64,000 nt of DNA, from assembly GCA_020540725.1 (NCBI GenBank), contig JAJBSL010000001.1, forward strand, positions 62,001-126,000. Reading direction: 5' to 3'. Origin of the DNA: Lachnospiraceae bacterium EP-SM-12S-S03 (GTDB taxonomy: Bacteria; Bacillota; Clostridia; Lachnospirales; Lachnospiraceae). Within the stretch, counting starts at the first letter, position 1. The number at the start of each line of letters is the position of its first letter. Below the pieces are notes generated by a model. The model saw nothing but the letters and a program-made list of their open reading frames with translations, had not been told where the DNA came from and made no database searches. This document shows positions 8,069 through 16,399 of the stretch, piece by piece. Made by a program: the position numbers and the translations under genes.

Positions 8069-9463
8069 GTGAAAAGTGTTCCAAAATTACTGCGAAGATT
8101 TGTCGGCATATTATTACTTAGCTCCTTTCTTCTTCTGATTGCTAATCTTGTGATTTTAGCCATTGTGACCGCAACACAGGCGCCAAACGGTTATCCATGG
8201 AAAACTGCGGAAACTGCAGCCCGAAATATGACACAGACAGATCAGGGCTATACGATGTCACAGAGAATGGAAAATCAATTGAAGTCTGAAAATATATGGG
8301 CCATTTATATCGATAATCAGACAAATGAATGTGTCTGGTATTCTGACAATCTGCCGGATACGATTCCTTTGAAATTCACTGCCTCCGATATTGCAAACTT
8401 TACTCGTGGATATATTGACGGATATCCCACCTTTACAAGCAGCAGTGAAAACGGATTGATGGTTCTTGGCTATCCAAAAGAAAGTTTTTGGAAACATATG
8501 TGGCCAAGTTGGGATTATCATTTTATTGCCAACTTACCTAAAAATATTTTGATCGTTCTCGCAGTGAACGTTATTTTGATTTTTATCATCTATATGACCG
8601 CAAACACCAAATTGTTGAAATCCGTCAAACCTATTACAGATGGAATTCAGGCATTGCCTATGGGAAATCCTGTCATTTTAAAGGAAAAAGGAGTACTTTC
8701 CGAGATTTCGGCTAATATAAACCGAACATCTGAAATTCTTCAATCTCAGAAGCTTCAGCTTAGGAAAAAAGAAACTGCAAGAGCCAATTGGATTGCAGGA
8801 GTTTCACACGATATAAGAACACCGTTATCCATGGTAATGGGATATGCCGGGCAATTAGAAAATGATGAAAATCTTTCAGATACGGAGCGAAAAAAAGCCT
8901 CTGCCATACGCAGACAGAGCGAACGGATGCGTAATTTGATCAACGACCTGAACCTGGCATCCAAGCTCGAATATAATATGCAGCCTCTCACAGTAAAAAC
9001 CGAAAATGTCCTGGCGATTGTAAGACAGGTTGCGGTAGATTTTCTCAACACCGATATTGATGGGAAATTTCCAATCGAATGGGAATCAGACGAAAATACT
9101 GCGGCTTATTATGTCAATGGGGACAAAGATTTGTTAAAACGAGCTATTACTAACCTAATACAAAATTCTATCAATCACAATGAATATGGCTGTTCTATTT
9201 TTGTATCTGTTTTGGCAGAAGAAAATGTTTGTGCTATCTGTGTTGAAGATGACGGAATCGGTGTGTCTGACGAACAAATTGACAAACTGAACAATACGCC
9301 ACACTATATGGTCTGTGATACAAACACAACCGAGCAGCGCCATGGATTAGGATTGCTTATCGTGAAACAGATTGTCAAATCACATAATGGCACTGTCACG
9401 ATTGCACATAGCTCTCACGGTGGATTTGCCGCCAAAATACGCTTACCGCTCATCACCCCATAA
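8069..9463 (+). CDS. Sensor histidine kinase
   Basis: A 464-residue membrane kinase starting at a GTG (GGAGGGATC upstream). Two transmembrane segments (about 14-36 and 159-179) bracket an extracellular domain of roughly 120 residues. An H-box (AGVSHDIRTPLS, about residue 243) follows, then N-box LTNLIQNSINHN, G1 VEDDGIGVSD and G2 HGLGLLIVKQ. It autophosphorylates and passes phosphate to the regulator encoded just upstream. Context with a peptide-protection exporter suggests that it senses a cationic peptide or cell-wall antibiotic; the ligand is unknown. Confidence 0.92.
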   Translation: MKSVPKLLRRFVGILLLSSFLLLIANLVILAIVTATQAPNGYPWKTAETAARNMTQTDQGYTMSQRMENQLKSENIWAIYIDNQTNECVWYSDNLPDTIPLKFTASDIANFTRGYIDGYPTFTSSSENGLMVLGYPKESFWKHMWPSWDYHFIANLPKNILIVLAVNVILIFIIYMTANTKLLKSVKPITDGIQALPMGNPVILKEKGVLSEISANINRTSEILQSQKLQLRKKETARANWIAGVSHDIRTPLSMVMGYAGQLENDENLSDTERKKASAIRRQSERMRNLINDLNLASKLEYNMQPLTVKTENVLAIVRQVAVDFLNTDIDGKFPIEWESDENTAAYYVNGDKDLLKRAITNLIQNSINHNEYGCSIFVSVLAEENVCAICVEDDGIGVSDEQIDKLNNTPHYMVCDTNTTEQRHGLGLLIVKQIVKSHNGTVTIAHSSHGGFAAKIRLPLITP

Positions 9464-9473
9464 CAGAGGAAAG

Positions 9474-9491
9474 GCCGGCCCAATGGCCGGC
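9474..9491 (+). terminator. GC-rich hairpin after the histidine kinase
   Basis: GCCGGCC and GGCCGGC form a perfect 7-bp all-GC stem around CAAT, 10 bp past the kinase stop. No T run follows (TATTATGAAAA), so it is either an imperfect terminator or an mRNA 3-prime stabilising hairpin. Confidence 0.5.
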
Positions 9492-9639
9492 TATTATGAA
9501 AAAGAAAATTTATTTTTAAACAAGGTCTTTATCCTTTGTTTGATTATTACTATACCGTCTGTTTGTGATAAAAGTGTGATAGAAAAATAAGAAGATTGTG
9601 AACACTTTTTTAAAAATTTATTATCTCCTCCATTATGCA

Positions 9640-10842
9640 TTACATTTCCACCAACATTTCCTGCTCTATTTCCAGACCGTATTCCAGAATGCACTTGCGC
9701 AGCTCGTCCAGTTCTCCGGCATACATCTGTTTCAGTTTTCCTCGCTTTTCTTCCTCCAACTTAATTCCTGCCTGGGCGCCCACCGCTTCTAGGAAGCTGT
9801 CCCGATTCATTTTATAAGGATTCAGTTTCGGAAAAATCTTTTCCTTATTAAATAAGAAAATTCGTATTCCTCCGTAATCCATATCTCCCCAATGCAGGAA
9901 TTCCACATTGTCATCTGCCAATGCTGCCAGTTCCTGCAAAAATTTCACTTCCTTCGGAGAAAAAAATCCATGACAATAAATATATAAGGTGTCTGCCCTG
10001 TATGACATATTTTCATAATTCGCCTTATTTTCGATTGTCATAATTCTCCGGATTCCCGGGATTTTCCAAGGTATGGAATGCTCCAATGTCTGTGAATTCA
10101 AAACAGTTCCATAAGAAAAACTACTTGTATCTATCTTGCTTGCGTTATCCGTCTGACAGATCACCGCACCTTTCCATTCCAGTGTCTGGGCGTAGGAAAT
10201 GATTCCATAAGCTTTCAAAATCTGTTCATTGTCCATTGCATCTTTATCCGCCAATTCGGAGTAATCCCTGAGAGTTTTCACCACTCTGTCCTCATATATC
10301 GTTTCAAACTTTTTTGAACCATGTAATACCTTCGCACTAAAAATGCGTTTCCAAACAGGCTTTTGGATCCGGGCAATTGCATTGAAACAAGCAAACCAGT
10401 TTTCATCTTCCATTTCCTTTACAATTTTCCCCTGCTTTAGTCGTTTCAGAAGATCATTATAATAGTGAAAAAGCCAATTTGTTCCTGTCTTTGAGACTTC
10501 TTCCAACAAATTTTTCAGTGTTTCTATATGACGAATCTGCTTTTTGCATGGATCTTCGATTCCTTCCCTCTCACAAAGAAGAGGCATGATTTCTACGGAA
10601 TAATGTATTTTGCGGATATCACGCCCCATATCCCTCCAGTCAAACCGGATATATCGCATAAGTTCCGGGTCTCTTTCCATCTCCTGCGCCTGTTCCAGTA
10701 GATTTTTCATGCCGCCAAGCTGATTTAGAAGCGGTTGGTCTACGCAAGGATGTTTTTCACCTTGAAGCCGTCCGGCGCGATACGTTTCTCCATCGGTTTT
10801 CTCAATGATCCATTGTCTAAGCGTCAGGATTTTCTTCATCAT
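9640..10842 (-). CDS. jetD: Wadjet subunit JetD, Toprim-type nuclease
   Basis: The nuclease of the Wadjet plasmid-defence system; in characterised systems JetD cuts circular DNA after the JetABC SMC complex has extruded it. It has about 400 residues. The C-terminal Toprim fold shows the catalytic Glu in MTIENKANYE (about residue 270) and the acidic motif HWGDMDYGGIRIF (about 316, DxD followed by GG). The N-terminal half is the winged-helix/arm region. I prefer the ATG at 10842 (GAAGG upstream) over the GTG two codons earlier; it overlaps the end of jetC by 26 bp. It is the last gene of jetABCD, with no clear terminator behind it. Confidence 0.9.
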   Translation of the reverse strand: MMKKILTLRQWIIEKTDGETYRAGRLQGEKHPCVDQPLLNQLGGMKNLLEQAQEMERDPELMRYIRFDWRDMGRDIRKIHYSVEIMPLLCEREGIEDPCKKQIRHIETLKNLLEEVSKTGTNWLFHYYNDLLKRLKQGKIVKEMEDENWFACFNAIARIQKPVWKRIFSAKVLHGSKKFETIYEDRVVKTLRDYSELADKDAMDNEQILKAYGIISYAQTLEWKGAVICQTDNASKIDTSSFSYGTVLNSQTLEHSIPWKIPGIRRIMTIENKANYENMSYRADTLYIYCHGFFSPKEVKFLQELAALADDNVEFLHWGDMDYGGIRIFLFNKEKIFPKLNPYKMNRDSFLEAVGAQAGIKLEEEKRGKLKQMYAGELDELRKCILEYGLEIEQEMLVEM

Positions 10843-13800
10843 TTTCACCTTCGATCATAGCCAGATAATTTCCTTTATCAATATGCATCATGGAAATTTG
10901 ATTCTGGTACCTGCGAAATCCGTATACGCTGTCCACATTTCGGATCAGCGACTGCAGACGTTCATCCGGCACACAGACAATAAGCTGCAACTCCAGCTCT
11001 CTTGCATAGTGAAGACACACTTCACTTCGTTCTTTATCCATTTTAGAAAATGCTTCGTCCAAAAGTACAAGCCGGATTTTGGAATCCCGGTTACTTTGAT
11101 TCATATAAAGCATAGCAAATCCGGCAAGAAGCGCCACATATTTCGGGTTTTGTCCTTCACCTCCGGAATCTCTTCCTGCCATATCATCCACTGCATTTTT
11201 TCGGATATTTCCATCTTCATCTTCTACCTGCTCATACATACTGAAATTCAGATAATTGCGATAATCTGCATAACGTTCCATTTCCTCTTTATAGAGAGCA
11301 CGTTTTCCGCCATCTTCCTCTCTTGGCGGCATAAATTTCTCTGTAAGCCTTAAAATCTGTGTTTCGTACTTTTGGTAAAACTCATCTTCTCCCAGACTCA
11401 TCTGTCCTTCGAATCCATGATTATCGATCACTTTACTGTCAAGTTCCGGCGCCATCAGCATTTCATAAAACTGTCTGTTCTCATTTTCAGCCGGAAGAAT
11501 GTCAATTTGATAAATACTGTCGGAGAAACGGATTTTCCCGAGCATGCGGTTGATTTCCCGTTTATGGCGGAACGCTGCTTTGATTTCTCCGTGAATCGTT
11601 GCGATCACGTTTTCGCGCAGCGTATGATATACAAGACGATACTGCTGCTCGAATTCCGCCTTATATTTCGGTTCAAAATCTTTTCTGCACTGTTCCAACA
11701 CTTTATCATACATATCATTCTGATGTTCTACACCTGTAAAACCATATGCCGGATATACTTTGTTAAACCGATTTCTTGCCGTCATACGTTCATCTGTTTC
11801 AAACGCAATGGCTTCTCCCAGTTTTTCCAGTTCTTTCTGCTTCTGTCTCCGGTACGCATATTCCTGTTTTGTTCCTAATTCCTGCAAAACTTCCTGTTCC
11901 AGACTTTCATTTGGAACATATCCTTCCAATTCAATCCTTAACTTCTCGTCTGTATTTTTCAGATCTGTTTCCACATTTGCCTGCGTTCTCACACGGGCGA
12001 TACGCTCGCGGTCTGCCTCCAAAGTTTCCTGTTGAAGCGTTTGGATTCTTTCTTCCAATTGCCGCTTCTTTTCTTTTAGCTGCGGCACAAGTGTACCTGC
12101 CTCCAAATCTTTAATTTCCTGCATCAGAGCCGCTTCTTTTCCATAGTATTCTTCCAAATCTCCCGCTGCATTTGACATATGGATCAGTTGTTCCATACTA
12201 TAATTTCGTAATTGTTCAAATGTTCTCGCCTCTTTTAAGCTGCTATATATCTGCTCGTCTGCAAGAAGACTTTTCTCTAACCGGAATACCTCATCATCCA
12301 GTTCTTGAAGTTTTGCCTTGGATACCTTTGTTCCGATACATGCATAAAGTCCGTAGTCTTTTTCCCGCAAATGACGGAACATGTAATTGCTATATGAATA
12401 GCAATCCGGGGTCACTCCTTCCCTCACTTCGTGAAGTTCTTCGATTGTCTCACACTTCACAATTCTTCCAAGATACTGCTTCAGACACAAGTCTACATAA
12501 GTTTCTTTCGCCTGCACTGCTTCGTACAACGTATTTTCATTTGCTTTCGGTTGGTCTCTTTTAATTGCTGCTGTATTGATCAGATTGAAATCCTCAAACT
12601 CTTTGCCTTTCATTTTCCGGAAAATCTTTGCTGCCTCCAGCGCATATTCCGGCGCCGTCACAAGGCTGTACTTCATTCGGCCAAGTCGTCCTTCGATCGC
12701 ATCCTTCCACTTCTCATCTGTAATATCAAATAAGTCCGCAAAAATCTCCACAGGAACAGAGTGTCCATACCGGTCACCCAACGCACTTTGCAGCCTTGCT
12801 CTTACACTTTTTAACTCTTTGCTGTAAGGCTTTCGATCATGCTTTAAGTCATCCACAATTTCTTTTTTCTCCGCAAGTTCTTTCCTTGTCTTACGGATAC
12901 TCTCATCTATATCCCGCATTTCCTCCTCTACAACATCCAGCGTATCCTTCAAATATTTTTTCAAACGCACAACTACTTCTTCTGTAATATTTCCGGATAC
13001 CACCTCTTCCATCGTTCGAAGCGCCGGATTCGACACGAAATTGCTGACTTCTTCATTCTCTTCCCATTTTTTCAAACCTTGCAGAATGCCTCTCCACTGT
13101 TGGGAATATTCTGCCAGAATCCGGATTGTATTGCGGATTTCCTTTAACTGTTTTTCTTTCTGTCCATAATCACTTGCAAGAAGCTGCGATTCCACTTCTA
13201 TTTTCTCAGCAGAGCACTGTTGCTTCTGTTCTTCCAAGAGCCGGTATTTTTCTTCTACCCGTTTCACTACCTCTACTATCGATTCCAAATCTTCTTGTTT
13301 AGATTTCAACTGAGTTTTCAAACTTTCGATGGCAATCACTTTTAGAATTGCCTGAGTCCGTACTTCATCCGTCTTCAACTGGATCAGTTTTAGGTTATGG
13401 CTGCCGATCTCCTCCAACATCTGGATTCGTTTTTCCAGATCTTCTACCCTCTCTTTGATCTCACGATATGCCCCAAGCTGTTCACTGATGATGGAAACCG
13501 TTCCTTCTTTGCTTTTCGGGAACATATAGTCCCGGATAAACTGCCCGGTTCCATTCGTCATTCGAAGTGCGATGGCGCTTTTTTCCATCGTCATAAAACG
13601 TCCTGGCTCAATATAACCCAAAACCACATCGTAAAGCGTATTCAAATACGCCTCTTTTGACGGATACAGACGGTTAACTTCCCCACGTCCTCGGTTATCT
13701 TCCGAACCTTTTCTTTGTTCGATCAACTTTTTCATCCTTGAAATCGTATACGGGCTTCCATTTTCCGTAACATATCTGTCTTCCGGAATTCTTCCGGAGT

Positions 13801-14200
13801 GACTAAAGAAGGAATATCGTTTCAGATCCAGGTCTTTTTTTCCTACTTCGAAAATAGCACCGATGCACGTTACAATATGAGTTGCCGTATCTTCTACTTC
13901 CAATACGATTTGTGAACAAAAATCCATTCCTTCACGGTTGGCCGTCCCATCTTTCTGCTCCCCTCGAAGATAACTTAAGACACTTCGTCTGTTCTTTGCA
14001 TCATCTGCCGCTTTATTCAAAAATGTGGAAGCCACACTTCCATATAAAATCACCTGAATGGCATCCATAACTGTGGATTTCCCGGAACCGCTTTTTCCAC
14101 TGAACAGATTCACATGCTCATGAAATACAAGCTCTTTATGACTGATTCCGCCCCAGTTATTCAGCAGCATTTTCGTAAAGACTTTCTTCGATTGTTTCAT
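10817..14200 (-). CDS. jetC: Wadjet subunit JetC, SMC-like (MukB-like) ATPase
   Basis: The motor of Wadjet: an SMC ATPase of about 1127 residues that extrudes DNA loops and identifies small circles. Walker A GKSGSGKSTVMDAI is near residue 35. Long coiled-coil arms (about 235-460 and 640-880) flank a hinge region (about 480-600). The signature SGGEGQNPKY and Walker B LVLLDEAFSKMD are near residues 1010 and 1060. I start at 14200 (MKQSKKVF), with GAGGAG 11 bases upstream, so the 5-prime end overlaps jetB by 44 bp; the open frame continues to 14239 without a better start. This degree of overlap points to tight coupling. Confidence 0.92.
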   Translation of the reverse strand: MKQSKKVFTKMLLNNWGGISHKELVFHEHVNLFSGKSGSGKSTVMDAIQVILYGSVASTFLNKAADDAKNRRSVLSYLRGEQKDGTANREGMDFCSQIVLEVEDTATHIVTCIGAIFEVGKKDLDLKRYSFFSHSGRIPEDRYVTENGSPYTISRMKKLIEQRKGSEDNRGRGEVNRLYPSKEAYLNTLYDVVLGYIEPGRFMTMEKSAIALRMTNGTGQFIRDYMFPKSKEGTVSIISEQLGAYREIKERVEDLEKRIQMLEEIGSHNLKLIQLKTDEVRTQAILKVIAIESLKTQLKSKQEDLESIVEVVKRVEEKYRLLEEQKQQCSAEKIEVESQLLASDYGQKEKQLKEIRNTIRILAEYSQQWRGILQGLKKWEENEEVSNFVSNPALRTMEEVVSGNITEEVVVRLKKYLKDTLDVVEEEMRDIDESIRKTRKELAEKKEIVDDLKHDRKPYSKELKSVRARLQSALGDRYGHSVPVEIFADLFDITDEKWKDAIEGRLGRMKYSLVTAPEYALEAAKIFRKMKGKEFEDFNLINTAAIKRDQPKANENTLYEAVQAKETYVDLCLKQYLGRIVKCETIEELHEVREGVTPDCYSYSNYMFRHLREKDYGLYACIGTKVSKAKLQELDDEVFRLEKSLLADEQIYSSLKEARTFEQLRNYSMEQLIHMSNAAGDLEEYYGKEAALMQEIKDLEAGTLVPQLKEKKRQLEERIQTLQQETLEADRERIARVRTQANVETDLKNTDEKLRIELEGYVPNESLEQEVLQELGTKQEYAYRRQKQKELEKLGEAIAFETDERMTARNRFNKVYPAYGFTGVEHQNDMYDKVLEQCRKDFEPKYKAEFEQQYRLVYHTLRENVIATIHGEIKAAFRHKREINRMLGKIRFSDSIYQIDILPAENENRQFYEMLMAPELDSKVIDNHGFEGQMSLGEDEFYQKYETQILRLTEKFMPPREEDGGKRALYKEEMERYADYRNYLNFSMYEQVEDEDGNIRKNAVDDMAGRDSGGEGQNPKYVALLAGFAMLYMNQSNRDSKIRLVLLDEAFSKMDKERSEVCLHYARELELQLIVCVPDERLQSLIRNVDSVYGFRRYQNQISMMHIDKGNYLAMIEGENDEENPDA

Positions 14201-14795
14201 CTTCTGTGATCTCCTCTCTATATTCTTCCAACAATGCATTGATATTCAGCGAACTGCAATATAAATTGATCGTGCTGTAGAGATAGATCGGTGTCTGATC
14301 TTCTACATCACGGACTGCTCCCGGCAATTCAATGATCTGATGCTTGCTCAGTAAATAGAGCGCCTCATGCCACTCCGCCACTTTTAATTTCCAATTTAAA
14401 AGATTCGTATTCTTCCCGTATTCCCGAATCTCTTCCAGCGTAGTAACCGTGGCCTCCAATCCTTCTCCAAGAATCTTATCCCGATAGATCATTTTGATCA
14501 ATAAAATGATGATCGTTGTCGTCAGACCGAATTTTTCCGTCTCCACACCATCACCGCCCAGGCGGAAAATGTGTTCCTGCGGATCATGCAGAAGCTCACA
14601 TCCAAGCACTTCCAGATAGTCTTCAATGAATTTCTTATGTCTCACACACATTTCATAATAAATATTATCACGAGGTGTCAATGTCGCAGGATCGTATTTT
14701 ACCTGCAAAATACAAGTCTGTCTGAACAGATTGGATATCGTCTTTCTCAAATTTTCCGTTTCTGTCACCGATAATTCTTCCATATACTCAAACAT
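14157..14795 (-). CDS. jetB: Wadjet subunit JetB, MukE-like kleisin partner
   Basis: A 212-residue protein with the position and winged-helix-rich look of the MukE-like KITE subunit that bridges JetA and JetC. The start codon follows the jetA stop directly (TAA ATG), and its ribosome binding site GGAGAAG lies inside the end of jetA. The C-terminus is acidic (EEITEDETIEES) and overlaps jetC. Taken alone the sequence is weakly diagnostic; the call rests on size, order and neighbours. Confidence 0.85.
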   Translation of the reverse strand: MFEYMEELSVTETENLRKTISNLFRQTCILQVKYDPATLTPRDNIYYEMCVRHKKFIEDYLEVLGCELLHDPQEHIFRLGGDGVETEKFGLTTTIIILLIKMIYRDKILGEGLEATVTTLEEIREYGKNTNLLNWKLKVAEWHEALYLLSKHQIIELPGAVRDVEDQTPIYLYSTINLYCSSLNINALLEEYREEITEDETIEESLYENAAE

Positions 14796-16235
14796 TTACT
14801 TCTCCTTTATCCTAAGCCCCGAAAACCGGAAGCCTTTCGCCTGTAATTCTTCTTCTATTTCCACAATCGTATCACTTTGAGCCCATTCTGTTGCTTCCTG
14901 CCATACGAAAAAGAGTTTTTCCAGATCTTCCATTGTCTGTACTGTCCGCTCTGTCACCCGGAATTCTCCGTTTTCCTCATTTTTCTTTCGGAAATCCTTT
15001 ATTTCTTTTCTCGTATAGAGTGGCTTTAGAACAAATCCTTCCAGATTTTCCTGCTCTTCTGCACTTTCTTTTACTACTTGCGGAACGAACTTCTCTTTTT
15101 CTGCATTTTTTCTTTGATACAGGCTTCGTTCTGTTACCACTTTATAGCGCTCCGTCAGGTGCATTCCCGAAGCCAGTTTCTGCAAAATCTCTTCTTTCTT
15201 TTCACTTTGGTTCAGAAGATTCACAAAAGCAACCGTCCGGTCTTCTTCCGCCACACCTTCCATCAAAATATAACGAATTCTGGCAGCGGCACGATTGGCA
15301 AAAATCGTTTTCTGCTCAATCAGTTTATTGTATCTTCTCTCAATCGCATCAAATTCCCGCTCAATGCGGCAGATGATGTCCATCGCTTCCTCACACAATT
15401 GGATCGACCGCTCATTTCTATAATACGGTGGTGTATCTTTTCCCAATTCTTGTCGCTTTTCCTCAAACTCCTGCCTGCGCACCTCATTTTCGCTTAGGTT
15501 TTTCTCGATCAGTTCCTTAACCGCCTCTTTATAACGGTAAAAACTGTCCGTTGTCGTAAGGATCGCATACTTCTTGCTGTCGCTGTTATTGATTTCTCGC
15601 ACAAGCACTTCCTGAATTCCGAGAAAACTTTTCTGTCTGGACAGATCATCGAAATATCCTCTCATCCCTTCCTGCATATTGGCAAGCATCTGCACAAGGG
15701 AAGTTGATGTGTGCAAAGCACTTTTTAAAATCTCATTATTTTTCTCCGCATCAGAACTGTAAGTGTACAAATGACTGTATACCGCAAGGACACTTTCTCT
15801 CTCCTTACTTCCTTCTTCGCTGAATAATTTTTGAAACAATTCTACATACAACTGACTGTACTCCGGAAACGAAACGACATACTGATTTAACGTCTCGTCA
15901 TAGTCACGCCGAAGCCATCCCCATTCCTCCAGATTGCGAAGACAAATCGACGCCATGTTCGCTCTTGTAAGGAATTCTCCTTCTTCATCAACTTGTTCTT
16001 CACTCCATTCCAATGCCATATCGGCAATGTTTTCATTCATCACCGCTTTGCACTCCTCTTCTGTCAACCCCAAAAGAGAGTATGATCTGCTCGTTTCTTC
16101 ATAGATTGCGGTCAAAAATTTCTGGTAGTAAATTCTGTATTTACTTGCAAAAAGTTTATAAAACTCTGTTGGCATTTTCTCAATTAAATTCAATGTCTTT
16201 CGTATCCTTTCTTGTTCCTTTCTATAGGATTCCAT
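14796..16235 (-). CDS. jetA: Wadjet subunit JetA, MukF-like kleisin
   Basis: A 479-residue helical protein, first gene of the four-gene Wadjet operon and the kleisin subunit that closes the JetC ring. It has an N-terminal winged-helix region (1-130; GWLRRDYDETLNQYVVSFPE) and long helices (150-400). It resembles the JetA family found in Clostridia rather than what I remember of the DUF3375 type I protein, so the operon is probably not subtype I; this subtype remark is tentative. The ATG at 16235 has AGGA 8 bases upstream. A 9-bp inverted repeat (16222-16250) encloses this ribosome binding site and the start codon. Confidence 0.87.
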   Translation of the reverse strand: MESYRKEQERIRKTLNLIEKMPTEFYKLFASKYRIYYQKFLTAIYEETSRSYSLLGLTEEECKAVMNENIADMALEWSEEQVDEEGEFLTRANMASICLRNLEEWGWLRRDYDETLNQYVVSFPEYSQLYVELFQKLFSEEGSKERESVLAVYSHLYTYSSDAEKNNEILKSALHTSTSLVQMLANMQEGMRGYFDDLSRQKSFLGIQEVLVREINNSDSKKYAILTTTDSFYRYKEAVKELIEKNLSENEVRRQEFEEKRQELGKDTPPYYRNERSIQLCEEAMDIICRIEREFDAIERRYNKLIEQKTIFANRAAARIRYILMEGVAEEDRTVAFVNLLNQSEKKEEILQKLASGMHLTERYKVVTERSLYQRKNAEKEKFVPQVVKESAEEQENLEGFVLKPLYTRKEIKDFRKKNEENGEFRVTERTVQTMEDLEKLFFVWQEATEWAQSDTIVEIEEELQAKGFRFSGLRIKEK

Positions 16236-16250
16236 AGAAATATCCTATAG
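16222..16250 (-). promoter_or_regulatory. Inverted repeat around the jetA ribosome binding site and start codon
   Basis: CTATAGGAT (16222-16230) and ATCCTATAG (16242-16250) are perfect 9-bp inverted arms with an 11-base spacer. In the jetA mRNA the 5-prime arm contains the AGGA ribosome binding site, the AUG is in the loop, and the 3-prime arm covers codons 2-5. The pair could act as a translation-blocking hairpin or as a DNA operator for autoregulation of Wadjet. The repeat is seen; its function is inferred. Confidence 0.6.
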
Positions 16251-16260
16251 CATAAAAAGA

Positions 16261-16300
16261 TTGCTACCAACAAAATTCTTCTGTTGGTAGCAGAATTTTT
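16261..16300. terminator. Bidirectional terminator between the ABC operon and jetA
   Basis: TGCTACCAACA (16261-16271) and TGTTGGTAGCA (16281-16291) form a perfect 11-bp stem. T-rich runs follow on both strands (GAATTTTTC on plus, ATCTTTTTATG on minus). On the minus strand it ends the transcript of the ABC permease and stands only about 25 bp before the jetA start, so the jetA promoter must overlap the hairpin or jetA depends on read-through. Confidence 0.85.
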
Positions 16301-16399
16301 CATACTCTTATTCTAATAAATGCTCATATCTTCGAATCTTATTTTATTATACCACACACTATGAGAAAAAGGGATCCTATTTTCTATTCCGCACAAACT

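Noticed and set aside
9494..9694. A fifth small gene after jetD
   Set aside because: The frame MHSGIRSGN... overlaps the end of jetD, has no proper start signal and a composition typical of a shadow.
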